A stretch of 64,000 nt of DNA from an uncultured Roseburia sp. (GTDB lineage: Bacteria > Bacillota > Clostridia > Lachnospirales > Lachnospiraceae): NCBI GenBank assembly GCA_944380515.1, contig CALWHT010000010.1, positions 1 to 64,000 of the forward strand. Direction: 5' to 3'. The notes under the pieces are model-generated. The model had not been told where the DNA came from and made no database searches. It saw only the letters and a list, made by a program, of their open reading frames with translations. A program made the translations under genes and the position numbers. Shown here piece by piece: positions 1-8,221 of this stretch (position 1 is the first letter of the stretch; each line of letters opens with the position of its first letter).

Positions 1-45
1 ATCCCTATCTGCTTTGTTTTCATGTCTCAAAATCCGGTTATACAT
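1..45 (-). CDS. 5' end of an unidentified gene, cut by the window edge
   Basis: Only 15 codons are visible, reading MYNRILRHENKADRD with no stop. A strong AGGAGG site lies 5 bases before the ATG (complement of positions 43-45), which is why I call a gene. The product cannot be identified from so little sequence. A 12-base direct repeat (AATCCGGTTATA at 31-42 and 60-71) spans the start and its upstream region. Confidence 0.5.
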   Translation of the reverse strand, partial: MYNRILRHENKADRD

Positions 46-126
46 ATCCACCTCCTGGGAATCCGGTTATATCGGATCTTTACCTCGCTGGAATCAAGCC
101 TGCAAACCTGTTTCGCAATTACCTAA

Positions 127-161
127 CATTCTTCTCTTCTGCCGCAGTGCGCTCCTGCCCG
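127..161. repeat. 35-bp dispersed direct repeat, copy 1
   Basis: This stretch matches positions 1605-1639 in 34 of 35 bases, in the same orientation. The two copies bracket the flavodoxin-DUF3793 unit. Neither copy is coding. It looks like the conserved part of a larger dispersed intergenic element; the flanks differ. Confidence 0.7.
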
Positions 162-169
162 GAGGGCTT

Positions 170-234
170 TTTATTTCATAGGTAAGTCAATACTTTCATA
201 CGTTAATGCAACAAGGTCTTTCCTATGAAATAAA
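170..234. repeat. Perfect 13-bp inverted repeat
   Basis: TTTATTTCATAGG (170-182) and CCTATGAAATAAA (222-234) are perfect inverted copies 39 bases apart. The right arm overlaps the T-tract of the adjacent terminator-like structure on the minus strand. Function unknown. Confidence 0.6.
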
Positions 235-309
235 AAATCTCCCGTCCCGGAACCTCCATCTGCTTTCTTTCATCTTAACAAAGCAAATCCTCTTCCGCAA
301 CGGGAGATA
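228..309 (-). terminator. Long-armed terminator of the flavodoxin operon
   Basis: On the minus strand a stem ATCTCCCGT/ACGGGAGAT (300-308 with 237-245) is followed by a T-rich run (TTTTTTATTTC). It sits 30 bases downstream of the flavodoxin stop codon. The 54-base loop contains further short pairings. Confidence 0.6.
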
Positions 310-338
310 TTTCATTCTTATTTTATTTTTGTCAGTCC

Positions 339-764
339 TTATACCAGCGCTTTTCCAAGGCTTCTGCACGCTTCAAGCGCTTCGTCGTCCGGTGCCTCAT
401 GCGCAATCACACCCTCGCCGTTTACCACCGTCGCGCCCGCGGAGGTCATGCGATCCTCCCAGTCGCGCATCCACTGTCCGTCGCCCCAGCCGTAGGAGCC
501 GAACAGGCCGATCTTTTTCCCTGCCGCAAAAGTCTCCACCTCCGCAACAAAGGGCTCCATCTCGCCTTCCTCCAGCACCTCTGCCCCCATTGCAGGACAT
601 CCCAGCGCGAAAGCGTCCGCCGCCTTTAATTCATCCGCCGATACCGCGGATACCGGTACCACATCGGCTTCGCCTCCTGCCGCCTTAATTCCTTCTCCTA
701 CTGCGTTTGCCATCGCCTCCGTATTTCCGGTCTGTGACCAGTATGCTACAATAATCTTACCCAT
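339..764 (-). CDS. Short-chain flavodoxin
   Basis: An FMN-binding electron carrier, cytosolic, of the 140-residue class that replaces ferredoxin when iron is short. The FMN phosphate loop SQTGNT is at residues 10-15, and the second flavin loop is the FGSYGWGDGQW stretch near residue 90. Length (141 aa) is typical. The start has GGAGG 4 bases upstream. It lies 23 bp downstream of a DUF3793 gene on the same strand, and the pair is preceded by DtxR-like palindromes, which fits iron-controlled expression. Family assignment is secure; the physiological partner is not known. Confidence 0.95.
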   Translation of the reverse strand: MGKIIVAYWSQTGNTEAMANAVGEGIKAAGGEADVVPVSAVSADELKAADAFALGCPAMGAEVLEEGEMEPFVAEVETFAAGKKIGLFGSYGWGDGQWMRDWEDRMTSAGATVVNGEGVIAHEAPDDEALEACRSLGKALV

Positions 765-787
765 ATTTCCTCCATTTTTCTTTTATT

Positions 788-1408
788 TTACGCTGTCTGC
801 AGCAGTCTGCCGTACAGCAGCAATTCCGTGATTTCCATTCCCGAGGAAACAAGGCGAATTACATTTTCCCTCGCCTCGCTGTAACGATGGAAGGTCGTCT
901 TTGCCGCTTTCACGTCACCGTACACCTTCCAATAACCGGAATACAGATAATTCCGTCCCTCGTTTTGAATAAATCCGAGAACATCCTCCGCAGGATATCC
1001 CAGGAGCAGGCCAAGTTCATGTGGAAAAGACGTCCTATCTTTCATATATTTTTGATAGCGGGCACACAGTTTTTCAAAAATGTCGATAAGGCGTAATGTC
1101 TGATATCCAAACAGCCGCATCGCTCCTTTGACTTCTTCTTCGTTCAGATAAGCGAGTAGTTCTGTTTCCCGAAAAAGAAGGAATATCGCACGATGCTTTG
1201 TCCGGCAGAGTGTATGTACAGTAATGTCTGTATCCCGGAACAGCTCCTCTACAGCTTCTGCCCTGCCGCGAGCGGCATTCCCGAAGGTAACGGTCAGAAG
1301 ATTGGATGGCTTGATTCCGGTAAGAAGCGGGGCACATTGCAGTGCCAGTTGAGTCTTTAATTCTTTTTTATCCATCCTCTCCACAATCTCCAACACTTCC
1401 CTGCTCAT
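788..1408 (-). CDS. DUF3793 family protein
   Basis: A 206-residue cytosolic protein without signal or membrane segments. It resembles the DUF3793 family of Clostridia, which is often found beside flavodoxin and iron-uptake genes; its biochemical role is unknown. I start it at MSREVL because GGAG lies 6 bases before that ATG, whereas the ATG two codons upstream directly abuts the GGAG. The gene is first in a two-gene unit with flavodoxin and begins 22 bp from a DtxR-like palindrome, so an iron-limitation role is a fair inference from context. Confidence 0.8.
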   Translation of the reverse strand: MSREVLEIVERMDKKELKTQLALQCAPLLTGIKPSNLLTVTFGNAARGRAEAVEELFRDTDITVHTLCRTKHRAIFLLFRETELLAYLNEEEVKGAMRLFGYQTLRLIDIFEKLCARYQKYMKDRTSFPHELGLLLGYPAEDVLGFIQNEGRNYLYSGYWKVYGDVKAAKTTFHRYSEARENVIRLVSSGMEITELLLYGRLLQTA

Positions 1409-1430
1409 GGTCATCTCCTATTAGCTTTAT

Positions 1431-1448
1431 AGTTAGTCTAACCTAACT
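1431..1448. promoter_or_regulatory. DtxR-like operator, proximal
   Basis: AGTTAGTCTAACCTAACT is an imperfect palindrome. Its complement closely follows the DtxR/IdeR iron-box pattern TTAGGTTAGSCTAACCTAA. It lies just upstream of the DUF3793-flavodoxin unit. Binding by a DtxR-family repressor is inferred. Confidence 0.6.
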
Positions 1449-1495
1449 CTTATTTAAAAAAGAAAGAGTTGCGAGAACTCATTTCCTTTTCTGAT

Positions 1496-1513
1496 AGTTA
1501 GTTTAATCTAACT
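1496..1513. promoter_or_regulatory. DtxR-like operator, distal
   Basis: AGTTAGTTTAATCTAACT is a second palindrome of the same type, centred 65 bp from the proximal box. Between them is a short hairpin, GAGTT-GCGAG-AACTC (1466-1480). Two boxes in one promoter suggest cooperative repression. Confidence 0.55.
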
Positions 1514-1555
1514 TTTATAATTTGTCAATACCTGAATTTATATTTTTCTTAAGAA

Positions 1556-1577
1556 GAAATCTCGCTTTGCGAGATTC
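1556..1577 (-). terminator. Hairpin after the UDP-sugar pyrophosphorylase gene
   Basis: GAATCTCGC-AAA-GCGAGATTTC on the minus strand forms a strong short stem about 70 bases past the stop codon. The following T-tract is broken (TTCTTAAG), so termination strength is uncertain. Confidence 0.45.
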
Positions 1578-1604
1578 TCCGCCTGCGGCGGGCCGCATGG
1601 GCGG

Positions 1605-1639
1605 CATTCTTCTCTTCCGCCGCAGTGCGCTCCTGCCCG
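1605..1639. repeat. 35-bp dispersed direct repeat, copy 2
   Basis: Matches 127-161 with one mismatch. This copy abuts the stop codon of the UDP-sugar pyrophosphorylase gene and continues into GC-rich inverted sequence (GCGGC/GCCGC) and the hairpin at 1556-1577. Confidence 0.7.
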
Positions 1640-1644
1640 TGCTC

Positions 1645-2853
1645 TTAAAGCTGTATGCCGCAGCCCTTCAGCAGTTCCCTCGCGGTATCGAGCGAATCCA
1701 CGCCGTGAAGGTTCTTAATCGGCGCAAATTCCCGCTCCCGCACTACCTCATAGGGAATACAGTTATCCATCATGTGTACCATGTCAAGCACCAGCGTTTC
1801 AAATTTGTAACCGTTCGGCTGCTCAGGCTTTACAAATGTTCCGTCCGCATCCATATACGGAATCTTTTTCTCCACGACGTGAATCGGCATCTTCGCGTCC
1901 GCAATCTGCTCCAGCTTTTTCTCTGAAAACAGATAATTTAAAATCACGCCGAAGCCGTATTTCAAGTCCCCGTTTTCCTTCCGCGCCGTTGCCATTTCCT
2001 CGGTCATCTCGTAATATTCGGCAATCGACGGTCTGCCGTCCTCCGTACAAAGCACACCCACGCGCTCGTCCGGTGCGGCCTTGCGCACTACCTTCGCGCC
2101 GCTCTCGCAGCCATAGGCAATCGTGGCGCCGATAAACATGGGATCCGCAATCCGCTGCAGACAGTTATCCACCGCAAAAACATTAAGCCACTCAATTCCG
2201 CGCGCGCGGATATCGGAGAGAAGCCCCGCAGAAACCATGGAGGAAAACCAGCCGCCGTTTCCATTCGGCGACATCACAGGCTCCGTCGAAGATTCCATCA
2301 ATACCCTTCCCTCAAAATCACACGCCGGAACCATTTCCTGTACAAAAAACCGGACGTACTCCTTCGGATAGCCGAAATAAGCATGCTCCTCAAAGAAAGC
2401 AACGGTATCGTCATGATTGATATTGCTCGTCATAATATAAAACGGAACAAAAACGCCTGCCTCGTCCGTCACCTCCGTCAGATTGCGGATGAGCTGCTCA
2501 AACAGGTACAGCTCACGGTCGATCCCGATATTGAGCGTCCCCTTCGGTTTTTCCAGTCCAAGACGCGTTCCCTGACCGCCGGCAAGCAACACAGCACCCA
2601 CCTTACCGTCCCGGATAGCCTGAAGGCCGATTTTGCGGAATTCCTCTCCGCGCGCCTCGATCTCACCGGTCTCCACCGCGTCAAGCGGCGCAAACACACC
2701 GCGCTCATTGACGGTCTCCCTGCGCTTGATATGCTCTAAAATCGACCAGTCAATCGCTGTAAGCCGCTCCTTAAGCGCTTCATTTTCCCCCGCCGTATTT
2801 TTTTCCATCATTGCGCGGATATAGCTCTGGTTTGTATCTTCCCAAATATTCAT
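1645..2853 (-). CDS. UDPGP-type UTP-sugar-1-phosphate uridylyltransferase
   Basis: A cytosolic nucleotidyltransferase of the eukaryote-like UDPGP type 1 family, which makes UDP-glucose or UDP-N-acetylhexosamine from UTP and the sugar 1-phosphate. The nucleotide loop GGQGTRLG is at about residues 92-99, followed by KPKG. Length (402 aa) is normal. I prefer the start MNIWED: GGGGG lies 8 bases upstream. An ATG five codons earlier is fused to the stop codon of the preceding gene. The exact sugar cannot be read from sequence. It is third in a minus-strand run with YitT and a large membrane protein. Confidence 0.88.
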   Translation of the reverse strand: MNIWEDTNQSYIRAMMEKNTAGENEALKERLTAIDWSILEHIKRRETVNERGVFAPLDAVETGEIEARGEEFRKIGLQAIRDGKVGAVLLAGGQGTRLGLEKPKGTLNIGIDRELYLFEQLIRNLTEVTDEAGVFVPFYIMTSNINHDDTVAFFEEHAYFGYPKEYVRFFVQEMVPACDFEGRVLMESSTEPVMSPNGNGGWFSSMVSAGLLSDIRARGIEWLNVFAVDNCLQRIADPMFIGATIAYGCESGAKVVRKAAPDERVGVLCTEDGRPSIAEYYEMTEEMATARKENGDLKYGFGVILNYLFSEKKLEQIADAKMPIHVVEKKIPYMDADGTFVKPEQPNGYKFETLVLDMVHMMDNCIPYEVVREREFAPIKNLHGVDSLDTARELLKGCGIQL

Positions 2854-2868
2854 CTGCATTTCCCCCAT

Positions 2869-4476
2869 TTATTTTCTCTCGATTGATACGCCGGTCAAAA
2901 GCTCCCCTTCTCCCTTCTCGTATACAATCTGTACTTCATCGCCCACATTTAAAATTGCGGCGATCGGATACTCAGTTCCATTTATTATATAGTATACCGC
3001 TTCACCCTGCAACCGGATAAAATAGCAGGTATCTCCATCCATCACGGAGGAACGGATTTCCTCTATGGTTCCCGATGTCTCGGCCTCCCCGGCGCTCTCC
3101 TCCTCCTGCACCCCGGCAATTCCGTTCTGCGCCAAAAGCTCCGTATAATTTTTCTGGCACTCCTCTACGGTGCTTGCCGTCGCCACAATCTGATACTGGC
3201 TCACATTTACCATCGCATACATTTTGACGAGCTGGGAAGCATCCTTCAACGCCATAAAATAGGTCGGTTCCCCTCCGATATTGAGCAGAATCGGGAAGGT
3301 GGACTGATAGCTGTACTGCTGCACCGCCCCCTCTGCCGAATTCATTCCGGCGGACTCGTTCGCCCCGGCACACACATAGTAGCGGGCATCCTTTGTCCTC
3401 TGATTTACCAGAATGAACCCGAGATTACTCTCGTCCCCGCCCACGGAGGTAATGCCCGTGTAAACCCACACATCGTCGTCCATGGCAATATAATTATAGC
3501 CGCTGGTGGATTTGGTGCAGCCGCTCTGCCCCAGAATGGAGTTCCAAAAACCGCCCTGATACATGCCGTAATAGTCATACTGCTCCATAATCAGACTTGC
3601 GCTGCACACACGATCCACCCAGGTCGGAATCTCGGAAATATCATAATACTGCGACTCTCCTGTCACTGCATTCACCAGCACCGCTCCCGTTACATCCGTT
3701 CCGCCGAACAGCCCGATGGTTTTTGTTACCGTTGTGGCGCACCAGTATGGCACCCCGTCGTCATCCACCTCGAAATTGACATCATAAAAGATTTTCGTCG
3801 GATAACGGAAACGCAGATGACGGTATATATTCCGGTTAAACAGCTCAGACGGAGAATACTTCATCCCCTCATCCAGCCTGTGGACCGTGACCTCCTGCGT
3901 CACCATATCAATCAGAAGATATGCCGGGATTCCTTCGCTGCGGTTATTCCACCACTTGATAATACCTCCGTAATTTAAATAGGTGGCCCGCACGGGTCTG
4001 TCCTGATAATTAATCTGCGCGGACTCATCGTCCACCTCAAACTGGGATACCAGATCCGACAGCTCCCCAAGCTTCTTATTGGCAAGCGTATTTGCAGAGG
4101 TCTCATCGAGCATGGGTATCTGATCCCACGTGATTTCCTCAACCTCCTTCGCAAAATCCCCCTCTTTAATGTCGAGAAGCTTTGCGTAGGATTTGGCCCG
4201 GAATAATACGTTTCCGGCAAGCGCACCCACAACGCAGACCACAAACAGCACAGCGGCAATTGCCACAGGCACAGCGCATTTTTTCAAAAGCTGTTTCCAA
4301 TACTCTCTGGGTGCGCGGGCCCGAAAGCCCGTCACAAACAGCATACACCCCGCATACACGGCACACAGCAGATATGCGAATGTATAAAATTCCGCCGTAT
4401 GCAGATTCAATGCAGGCATTTTCATATAAAAGTAAATAAAACCGAATACTACGGTAATCAGCAGGCTGATCAGCAT
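2869..4476 (-). CDS. Large membrane protein of unknown function
   Basis: A 535-residue protein with three N-terminal membrane helices (about residues 3-20, 30-50 and 65-92) and a long extracellular-type domain of roughly 430 residues. I recognise no catalytic motif. The C-terminal 60 residues form a small beta-rich tail after an acidic linker (EEESAGEAETS). A GGGAGG site supports the start. It lies between yitT and the UDPGP gene with gaps of 17 and about 15 bp, so an operon is likely and an envelope role plausible. Function is not known. Confidence 0.75.
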   Translation of the reverse strand: MLISLLITVVFGFIYFYMKMPALNLHTAEFYTFAYLLCAVYAGCMLFVTGFRARAPREYWKQLLKKCAVPVAIAAVLFVVCVVGALAGNVLFRAKSYAKLLDIKEGDFAKEVEEITWDQIPMLDETSANTLANKKLGELSDLVSQFEVDDESAQINYQDRPVRATYLNYGGIIKWWNNRSEGIPAYLLIDMVTQEVTVHRLDEGMKYSPSELFNRNIYRHLRFRYPTKIFYDVNFEVDDDGVPYWCATTVTKTIGLFGGTDVTGAVLVNAVTGESQYYDISEIPTWVDRVCSASLIMEQYDYYGMYQGGFWNSILGQSGCTKSTSGYNYIAMDDDVWVYTGITSVGGDESNLGFILVNQRTKDARYYVCAGANESAGMNSAEGAVQQYSYQSTFPILLNIGGEPTYFMALKDASQLVKMYAMVNVSQYQIVATASTVEECQKNYTELLAQNGIAGVQEEESAGEAETSGTIEEIRSSVMDGDTCYFIRLQGEAVYYIINGTEYPIAAILNVGDEVQIVYEKGEGELLTGVSIERK

Positions 4477-4493
4477 GTCTTTTCCTCCCGTTT

Positions 4494-5360
4494 TTAATTA
4501 AAGCCCCGGAAGCCTTTTCCGATAATCTCGCTGCTGTTGGTAATCGCCAGAAAAGCGGAAGGCTGATTTCTCCGGATAAAATTGCGCAGCTCTACGGCCT
4601 GGCTTCGCTTCATAATTGTGATGATCACCGTCTTGCTGCTGTGTTCATATGCCCCCTCCGCCCGATATACGGTCGCGCTTCGGCCAAGCTTATGTGTGAT
4701 AAAGTCGCAAATCGGCTCGGGGTCGTTGCAGATAATCGTAAAATATTTGCACAGGTTAATGCTCTCGATCACATTATCCACCACCAGCGATTTCGCCAGC
4801 AGGCCGCACAGTGAGCAAAGTCCTGTCTGCGCGTCAAATACAAAACAGGAGGCAGCCACAATTCCAAGGTCCACAACAAACAGCGCCGCGCCAATATTCA
4901 TTGTAGTATATTTTTTCAAAATCATCGCGACAATATCCGTACCGCCGCCGGAAGCACCGATATTAAACAGCACCGCCGAGCTGAAGGCCGGAAGGACAAT
5001 GGCGTACATCAACTCCAGCACAGGCTCATCGGTAAGCGGCCCGTCCATCGGGAACAGCCGCTCCGCCAGACTGAGCGCCACGGACATCAGCACGCTCACG
5101 TAAACGGTCTTAATGCCAAACCCCCTGCCCAGAAAAAGAAATCCGATGACTAACAGCAGCATATTGATAATAAACGTAAGGCTTCCGGGCGTTGTCGGAA
5201 GGACGGCTCCCAGGACAACCGCCAAACCCGTAACTCCCCCGAAGGAAAAGTTATTCGGAAATTTAAACACATAAACACCGGCAACCAGAATCAGGGTCGC
5301 GGCCGTAAGGATTGCGTATTCCTCCACGTTTCTCCTTAGTTTTCCCATATTCTTATACAT
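4494..5360 (-). CDS. YitT family membrane protein (DUF2179 C-terminal domain)
   Basis: An integral membrane protein with five to six predicted helices in the first 200 residues and a soluble C-terminal DUF2179 domain (about 205-285; note KTVIITIMKRSQAVELRNFI). The 288-residue length is typical of YitT proteins in Firmicutes. They are annotated as membrane proteins of unknown substrate. GAGG lies roughly 10 bases before the ATG, though MGKLRR four codons downstream is an alternative start. It is the first gene of a three-gene minus-strand run. Confidence 0.9.
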   Translation of the reverse strand: MYKNMGKLRRNVEEYAILTAATLILVAGVYVFKFPNNFSFGGVTGLAVVLGAVLPTTPGSLTFIINMLLLVIGFLFLGRGFGIKTVYVSVLMSVALSLAERLFPMDGPLTDEPVLELMYAIVLPAFSSAVLFNIGASGGGTDIVAMILKKYTTMNIGAALFVVDLGIVAASCFVFDAQTGLCSLCGLLAKSLVVDNVIESINLCKYFTIICNDPEPICDFITHKLGRSATVYRAEGAYEHSSKTVIITIMKRSQAVELRNFIRRNQPSAFLAITNSSEIIGKGFRGFN

Positions 5361-5534
5361 CCATGTAAATCCTCTTTTGCTGAAATAATTTTTCCTCTTG
5401 TATTTTACAATATCTCACGCCAAATGAAAACCTTATCATATACTTTTTTCGCTTCATTCTTTTGCAAATATTTTTGACCACTGGAAAAAATATTCAAATT
5501 GTGTTAAGATTTGTTTTTGCGAAAAAAGTACTTA

Positions 5535-5563
5535 TTGACTTTTTTTTCGCAGCTATCATAATA
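5535..5563 (+). promoter_or_regulatory. Promoter of the nhaD-like operon
   Basis: TTGACT (5535-5540) with a -10 of CATAAT (5557-5562, spacer 16) or TAATAA two bases later. The -35 lies in the loop of an A/T-rich hairpin, GCGAAAAAA...TTTTTTTTCGC (5519-5550), which might act as an operator. Confidence 0.6.
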
Positions 5564-5597
5564 AGGTATAAATTGTAGAATTTGGAGGCTAAAGATT

Positions 5598-7043
5598 ATG
5601 AAAAAGTTTTTCGCTCTCTGCGGAAGCATGGCCGCTGTACTTCTCGGCGGCCCCATAACGCTTTTTGCCGCAGAATCAGGCACGGCTGCGGATACTTCGA
5701 CCATTCCAATCTGGCTTTGTATTCCTTTTGCCGGGCTTCTGCTTTGCATCGCGGTGCTCCCGCTCATAAAATCTGAATGGTGGGAGAAACACCAGCCGCT
5801 GGCAGTTGTTGTGTGGTCCCTTTTATTCATCATCCCCTACGCCGTGATGTACGGGGCCGGCGATGCGGCAGAGACCGTGCTGGAATGTGTTTTAAACGAC
5901 TATCTCACATTCATTGTACTGCTGTTCGGTTTGTTCTGTGTCGCCGGAAACCTGACTCTCGAGGGAGATCTCGCGGGCTCGCCCCGGGTCAACGTGCTGT
6001 TTCTGGCAATCGGAACGCTGCTGTCAAGCTGCATCGGCACCACGGGCGCAAGTATGCTTATGGTTCGTCCCGTAATTAAAATGAATTCCTGGCGGAAACG
6101 AAAAAGCCATATCATGGTATTTTTTATTTTCCTGATTTCAAACATGGGCGGCTGTCTTACCCCCATCGGCGACCCGCCATTGCTCATGGGCTTTATGCGC
6201 GGCGTCCCGTTTTTCTGGAGCTTAAAGCTCCTGCCGGTTTTGCTGTTTAACATGGTGATTCTGCTGACTGCATTTTATCTGCTCGACCGGCACAATTACC
6301 GCAAGGACATTGCGGAAGGCCGCAAGCCGGATATCACCAGACCCGGCACGACCTTAAAAATCGACGGACTGCACAATATCATCTACCTGGTGATGATCGT
6401 GGCGGCCGTTATTTTAAGCGGAACTCTGCCCGGACTTTCCGCATTCCAGGACGCAGAAGGCAATGTGCTCGGCATCCGCGTATTCCGGGAGGTAATGTTA
6501 AGCTTTCCTTCCATTATCGAAATTGTCATTATACTGGCAGCCGCATTTTTGTCCTTCCGCACCACGAAACCGGAAATCCGTACCAGGAACCATTTCACCT
6601 GGGGTGCCATCAAGGAGGTTGCCGTACTGTTCATCGGTATTTTTATCACAATGCAGCCCGCACTGATGCTGCTGAAATCCATGGGCCCAAAGCTTGGACT
6701 TACCGAACCCTTCCAGATGTTCTGGGCAACGGGAGCGCTTTCCAGCTTCCTTGACAATACGCCGACCTACCTGGTATTTTTGACAACGGCCGGAACGCTC
6801 GGCTTTACAGGCGGAATTACCACCACGCTTGGCACCATCCCGGTTCAGATGCTGTCCGCGATTTCCTGCGGCGCCGTATTTATGGGAGCCAATACCTACA
6901 TCGGAAATGCCCCCAACTTTATGGTGAAGTCCATCTCCGACGAAAACGGTGTGCGTATGCCCTCATTCTTTGGGTACATGCTGTGGTCACTGGCATTCCT
7001 GATTCCGGTATTTATCATTGATACCCTGGTATTCTTTTTGTAA
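5598..7043 (+). CDS. NhaD-like sodium/proton antiporter (ArsB/NhaD superfamily)
   Basis: A polytopic inner-membrane transporter of the ion transporter superfamily, probably exchanging Na+ for H+. An N-terminal signal-like helix (1-25) ending in FAAESG precedes about eleven further hydrophobic helices over 481 residues. Conserved features of the family visible here are TPIGDPPLLMGF (about 190-201) and the SSFLDNTPTYLVF stretch near 395, which hold polar residues in the membrane. GGAGG lies 9 bases before the ATG. A cytidylate kinase-like gene follows after 15 bp. Substrate is inferred from family only. Confidence 0.88.
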   Translation: MKKFFALCGSMAAVLLGGPITLFAAESGTAADTSTIPIWLCIPFAGLLLCIAVLPLIKSEWWEKHQPLAVVVWSLLFIIPYAVMYGAGDAAETVLECVLNDYLTFIVLLFGLFCVAGNLTLEGDLAGSPRVNVLFLAIGTLLSSCIGTTGASMLMVRPVIKMNSWRKRKSHIMVFFIFLISNMGGCLTPIGDPPLLMGFMRGVPFFWSLKLLPVLLFNMVILLTAFYLLDRHNYRKDIAEGRKPDITRPGTTLKIDGLHNIIYLVMIVAAVILSGTLPGLSAFQDAEGNVLGIRVFREVMLSFPSIIEIVIILAAAFLSFRTTKPEIRTRNHFTWGAIKEVAVLFIGIFITMQPALMLLKSMGPKLGLTEPFQMFWATGALSSFLDNTPTYLVFLTTAGTLGFTGGITTTLGTIPVQMLSAISCGAVFMGANTYIGNAPNFMVKSISDENGVRMPSFFGYMLWSLAFLIPVFIIDTLVFFL

Positions 7044-7058
7044 AGGGGGACTGAAACG

Positions 7059-8060
7059 ATGGAAAATAATCTTGATTACTGCATGAAACTGGCAAAACGA
7101 ATTTACGATTTAGACGCGGAGGTATACCGTCTGGTCGGCTCATCCCTGGGACGTACCTTCACGGGGGATGAGGAGACCAGCATTCGCAACCTCGCAACAC
7201 TTTTACATGTGCGTCCTCACGGACATCTGCTCCGCAGTGAAATCGCGCTGATTGGAAATATGGCGCGCACCATACGCAACAAGGAAGACCGCAGCCGCAT
7301 GCTGGATAAGTATGAGGCGATTCTCGCAGAAATCGCGGACATACCGGCAAGCTTTGGCTCCGTGGATATTCTGGACGAAACGCTCGCCTCCTTAAATACC
7401 TCCAATCTTCACCAGAAATTTTCCGAGGACGACCACTTAATTATCTGTATCGGCCGAACGCACGGAAGCGCCGGAACAGACATCGGTTTTGCCTTAGCCG
7501 ACGCGCTCAAAATCAATTACTACGACGTTGAAATTTTTAATCAGGTGCTGGAGCGCCTGGATGCGGAAAAGGACTCCGTCTGGGACCGTGAAAGCTGTGC
7601 CGCCAATCCGAAAAAGAGCCATAAGCCGTGTACCGGTTTCCGCCGCCATTTCCGGGATTTCAGCCGCTACCACGGGCTTCCCAAAAAAGACGCTGTCTTT
7701 TTTAACCAGAGCGATTTGATTGTGGATATGGCAAAAAAGGAAGACTTCATTGTGATGGGACGCTGTGCGGACGTGATTCTGACCAACAACCGCATTCCCC
7801 ATATCAGCATTTTTATCACCGCGCCGTTTGAGCAGCGCCTGCGGCGTATGATGGAAATGCACAACCTGGATTTAAAGCATGCGGTACGCCTGTTAAAGAA
7901 GCTGGATAAACAGCACGAGCACTATTATCAATTTTATACGGGCCGCAAATGGGGCGCCGCCGTCAACTATGATTTGTGTATCAACAGCGCCTGCTACGGT
8001 ATTGAGGAATCCGTGGAGCTGATTGAGCGTATGATTGACCGCCGTCCGGAAAAAAACTGA
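7059..8060 (+). CDS. Cytidylate kinase-like protein with N-terminal extension
   Basis: The C-terminal part (about 126-325) matches the cytidylate-kinase-like family: a degenerate P-loop GRTHGSAG at 132-139, then a nucleoside kinase fold. The first 120 residues are a helical domain not found in housekeeping Cmk. Such proteins sit beside transporters in Clostridia, and their substrate is not established. It is 15 bp behind the antiporter gene, has a GGGGG site before the ATG, and is followed by a strong terminator, so the two genes form one unit. Confidence 0.82.
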   Translation: MENNLDYCMKLAKRIYDLDAEVYRLVGSSLGRTFTGDEETSIRNLATLLHVRPHGHLLRSEIALIGNMARTIRNKEDRSRMLDKYEAILAEIADIPASFGSVDILDETLASLNTSNLHQKFSEDDHLIICIGRTHGSAGTDIGFALADALKINYYDVEIFNQVLERLDAEKDSVWDRESCAANPKKSHKPCTGFRRHFRDFSRYHGLPKKDAVFFNQSDLIVDMAKKEDFIVMGRCADVILTNNRIPHISIFITAPFEQRLRRMMEMHNLDLKHAVRLLKKLDKQHEHYYQFYTGRKWGAAVNYDLCINSACYGIEESVELIERMIDRRPEKN

Positions 8061-8159
8061 ATTTTTTGACTATTTAGCGTTCTTATCCACTCTGTCCACA
8101 GAGTTATCCACTTTTTTTCTGATATTTTATGATTTCTTTCTCTGTTTTATAATAATACA

Positions 8160-8208
8160 GCGCCGGCGCACCGGGACATCCCCGGCACACCGGCGCAAAC
8201 TTTTTTTC
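8160..8208 (+). terminator. Terminator of the antiporter-kinase operon
   Basis: GCGCCGG...CCGGCGC pairing with an inner CCGGG/CCCGG stem, followed by seven T residues. It also lies near the 3' end of the convergent MATE gene. Confidence 0.85.
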
Positions 8209-8221
8209 TCAGGCTTCCTTC

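Noticed and set aside
206-688. 160-residue plus-strand ORF opposite flavodoxin
   Set aside because: Pro/Arg-rich shadow of a clear flavodoxin gene with no ribosome site.
8083-8112. Two TTATCCACT sequences resembling DnaA boxes
   Set aside because: Only two near-matches (consensus ends in A), with no dnaA gene or AT-rich unwinding region; not an origin.
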